A program made the position numbers and the translations under genes. The notes under the pieces are model-generated. The model had not been told where the DNA came from and searched no databases. It saw only the letters and a program-made list of their open reading frames with translations. This document shows, one piece after another, positions 5,695-6,617 of a DNA stretch of 6,617 nucleotides (positions within the stretch are counted from its first letter, which is position 1; the number at the start of each line of letters is the position of its first letter). Source of the DNA: an uncultured Collinsella sp. (GTDB lineage: Bacteria; Actinomycetota; Coriobacteriia; Coriobacteriales; Coriobacteriaceae); contig USCJ01000077.1 of assembly GCA_900553215.1 (NCBI GenBank), positions 1-6,617 on the forward strand, read 5' to 3'.

Positions 5695-6129
5695 TTACAA
5701 AAGTTCGGCCTTGATGGCGGGACTTTCTTCGAGCTGCTTGGCTGCCTTTTCGTCGGAGCTGTCGAGTGCTGCCAAGCTGCGGTAGACCCACTCGTTGACC
5801 TGGGTGTTCTTGACGCCTGCGGTCTGCATAAGGGCGCCTACCTCGCGGATTGCTGCGAGCAGGTCGGCTTTGGGACCCGCGAGCTCGACCTCGATGCCGT
5901 GGTAGGCGGGCACGCCGCGGTTCTCACTCACGTGGTCGATAAAGCCCTCGACGGTCTCAAGCTGCTGGGCGAGAGCCGCATCATCGTCAGCGTCCAGCGC
6001 GACGAGTGCGTTCGATACCGTGAGGGCGGGATGTCCGCAGGGGACAAAGCCCTCGATGACATCCATAGCTTCGGTAATGGTTGAGCCCAGGCCTGCGAGG
6101 GCATTGACGAGTTGCTGCTTGGTATCCAT
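5695..6129 (-). CDS. Uncharacterised 144-residue helical protein with an internal repeat
   Basis: I do not recognise this protein. It is Ala/Leu/Glu/Asp-rich, probably cytosolic and mostly helical, without signal peptide or membrane segment. A motif L-x-A-L-D-x-x-D-x-x-A-A with QLE at its end appears twice, at about residues 42-58 and 119-134, suggesting duplication of a helical unit. The middle has a short glycine/proline-rich stretch (FVPCGHPALT at 29-38, with the only cysteine, and VPAYHGIEVELAGPK at 73-87). The ATG at 6129 is chosen because AAAGGA (minus strand, 6140-6135) lies five bases upstream. An in-frame start at 6225 would add 32 residues encoded by the promoter region. It is transcribed alone, converging on the toxin gene and diverging from ssrA. 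Confidence 0.8.
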   Translation of the reverse strand: MDTKQQLVNALAGLGSTITEAMDVIEGFVPCGHPALTVSNALVALDADDDAALAQQLETVEGFIDHVSENRGVPAYHGIEVELAGPKADLLAAIREVGALMQTAGVKNTQVNEWVYRSLAALDSSDEKAAKQLEESPAIKAELL

Positions 6130-6163
6130 AACGGTCCTTTCGGCTGGTCGGTTTTGCTTGGCG

Positions 6164-6191
6164 AAAATATACGTGACGCGATCGGTGGCAA
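6164..6191 (-). promoter_or_regulatory. Putative promoter of the minus-strand helical protein gene
   Basis: On the minus strand TTGCCA (6191-6186, five of six to the -35 consensus) is 16 bases from TATTTT (6169-6164, four of six to the -10 consensus). The overlapping TATATT is a better -10 but is only 14 bases away. It lies 35 bases upstream of the chosen ATG, which supports the shorter start. Confidence 0.45.
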
Positions 6192-6261
6192 AAGTGCGAA
6201 GTGCAGCGCACATTGAGGTCTTCACAGCTCGTGCATAGAACAGCTGTCCGCTTTAAGAACG

Positions 6262-6270
6262 TGGTAAGAT
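6262..6270 (+). promoter_or_regulatory. Possible extended -10 promoter for ssrA
   Basis: TGGTAAGAT matches an extended -10 (TGn plus TAAGAT, four of six), but there is no good -35 about 17 bases upstream. Transcription from here would give a leader of about 90 bases before the tmRNA 5' end, to be removed by RNase P. The box partly overlaps a perfect 12-base palindrome, AGATAGCTATCT (6267-6278), and is followed by a small hairpin (GTGGG with CCCGC, 6283-6298). A TTGAAA at 6306-6311 has no convincing -10 partner. Confidence 0.3.
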
Positions 6271-6460
6271 AGCTATCTGCGAGTGGGGTTCATCCCGCGT
6301 GTTCCTTGAAAAGTCGACGGTTATCGGGTGCTTGTAGGCCCGATGCCATCCAGACTTTCCCGACATTCGGGGGCGACTGGTTTCGACACGATAGCTCTGA
6401 GAGAGGAAGCAAGCCGAGGTCTCCTCGCCTCGTTAAACAGGGGTACCGTCAAATTGAATT

Positions 6461-6502
6461 GACAACAACTCTTCTTTTGAGCCTATGGCTCTCGCTGCTT
6501 AG
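6461..6502 (+). other. tmRNA proteolysis tag reading frame
   Basis: Reading from GAC at 6461 gives DNNSSFEPMALAA and a TAG stop at 6500-6502. With the alanine supplied by the tmRNA itself the tag would be A-DNNSSFEPMALAA. The ALAA ending is the conserved protease signal. GAC is taken as the resume codon because an in-frame TGA occurs at 6455-6457, leaving only ATT (6458) as the alternative, and because Asp as the first encoded residue is known in other actinobacterial tags. Confidence 0.85.
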
Positions 6503-6521
6503 TTTATAGCGGCGCGTCAAC

Positions 6522-6564
6522 CCGGTGATTTCCCCGACACCGGCGCGACGTCATCTTAGGGGAA
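6522..6564 (+). other. tmRNA pseudoknot downstream of the tag
   Basis: Stem one is CCGGTG (6522-6527) with CACCGG (6538-6543). Six bases in its loop, TTCCCC (6530-6535), pair with GGGGAA (6559-6564) to give an H-type pseudoknot. This fits one of the pseudoknots that follow the tag in one-piece tmRNAs. Confidence 0.75.
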
Positions 6565-6617
6565 TGCTCCTGCGCACGTAATCGGTATGGCGCGGGCTAA
6601 GACCGAACCGGTTAGGA

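Larger units (their letters stand above)
6369..6617 (+). ncRNA. ssrA: Transfer-messenger RNA (tmRNA), 3' end outside the window
   Basis: The 5' end GGGGGCGACTGGTTTCGAC is the conserved start of one-piece tmRNA: the acceptor-stem strand followed by the tRNA-like D-loop region with TTTCGAC. Next come a helix-rich stretch, the tag reading frame (6461-6502) ending in ALAA and a stop codon, and a pseudoknot (6522-6564). tmRNA rescues ribosomes stalled on broken mRNAs: charged with alanine and carried by SmpB, it adds a degradation tag recognised by proteases such as ClpXP. The 3' part, with the T-arm, the acceptor partner strand and CCA, lies beyond the window, so the alanine-identity G-U pair cannot be checked. 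The first base is set from the acceptor run of five G and could be off by one. Confidence 0.95.

Noticed and set aside
6130..6225. Upstream start at 6225 for the minus-strand helical protein
   Set aside because: The added 32 residues are encoded across the predicted promoter, and the ATG at 6129 has a clear AAAGGA ribosome-binding site.
6306..6509. 67-codon open frame on the plus strand starting before and overlapping the tmRNA
   Set aside because: Most of it is tmRNA sequence, in a different frame from the tag, and it has no ribosome-binding site.
1..6617. CRISPR array, insertion sequence, tRNA gene or attachment site
   Set aside because: No regularly spaced repeats, transposase motifs or complete tRNA fold were seen on either strand. 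tmRNA genes can be integration sites, but the 3' end where that occurs is outside the window.

Overview
The window is GC-rich, tightly packed bacterial DNA with one or two AT-rich regulatory gaps. The gene content suggests a Gram-positive actinobacterium, most likely a gut Coriobacteriia of the Collinsella type: a siderophore-type ABC exporter-fold pair, a small PacL/DUF6110-like protein in front of a P1B-ATPase, a RelB/DinJ-like antitoxin paired with a PIN protein, and a tmRNA. The genus is an inference from overall flavour; no species marker is visible.

Layout. Positions 2-334 are the 3' end of an ABC transporter half-molecule. It is followed without a gap by a complete 585-residue ABC half-transporter (335-2092); the two probably form a heterodimer. 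A regulatory gap (2093-2287) holds a short perfect hairpin, a TTGACA promoter, a 20-bp operator-like dyad and three leader hairpins. It leads into a two-gene metal operon: an 81-residue single-pass membrane protein (2288-2533) and a 691-residue heavy-metal P-type ATPase with an unusual Tyr-Ser-Cys motif in its metal-site helix (2552-4627). A strong intrinsic terminator (4652-4703) closes it.

Next is a self-contained type II toxin-antitoxin operon (antitoxin 4771-5124, PIN toxin 5121-5636, overlapping by 4 bp). Its promoter is interleaved with three copies of an 8-bp operator element, as expected for autoregulation. A hairpin between converging genes (5649-5685) separates it from a minus-strand gene for an unrecognised 144-residue helical protein with an internal sequence repeat (5695-6129). 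The window ends inside a tmRNA gene (ssrA, from about 6369) whose 5' tRNA-like part and tag reading frame are visible and whose 3' end lies outside.

How the parts may work together. The ABC pair and the ATPase operon are both plausibly concerned with transition metals. The small protein is best read as the partner or chaperone of the ATPase, by analogy with PacL1-CtpC of Mycobacterium tuberculosis. The dyad in front of the operon has half-sites resembling those of DtxR-family metalloregulators but with different spacing. The toxin-antitoxin pair, the helical protein and the tmRNA appear to be independent units.
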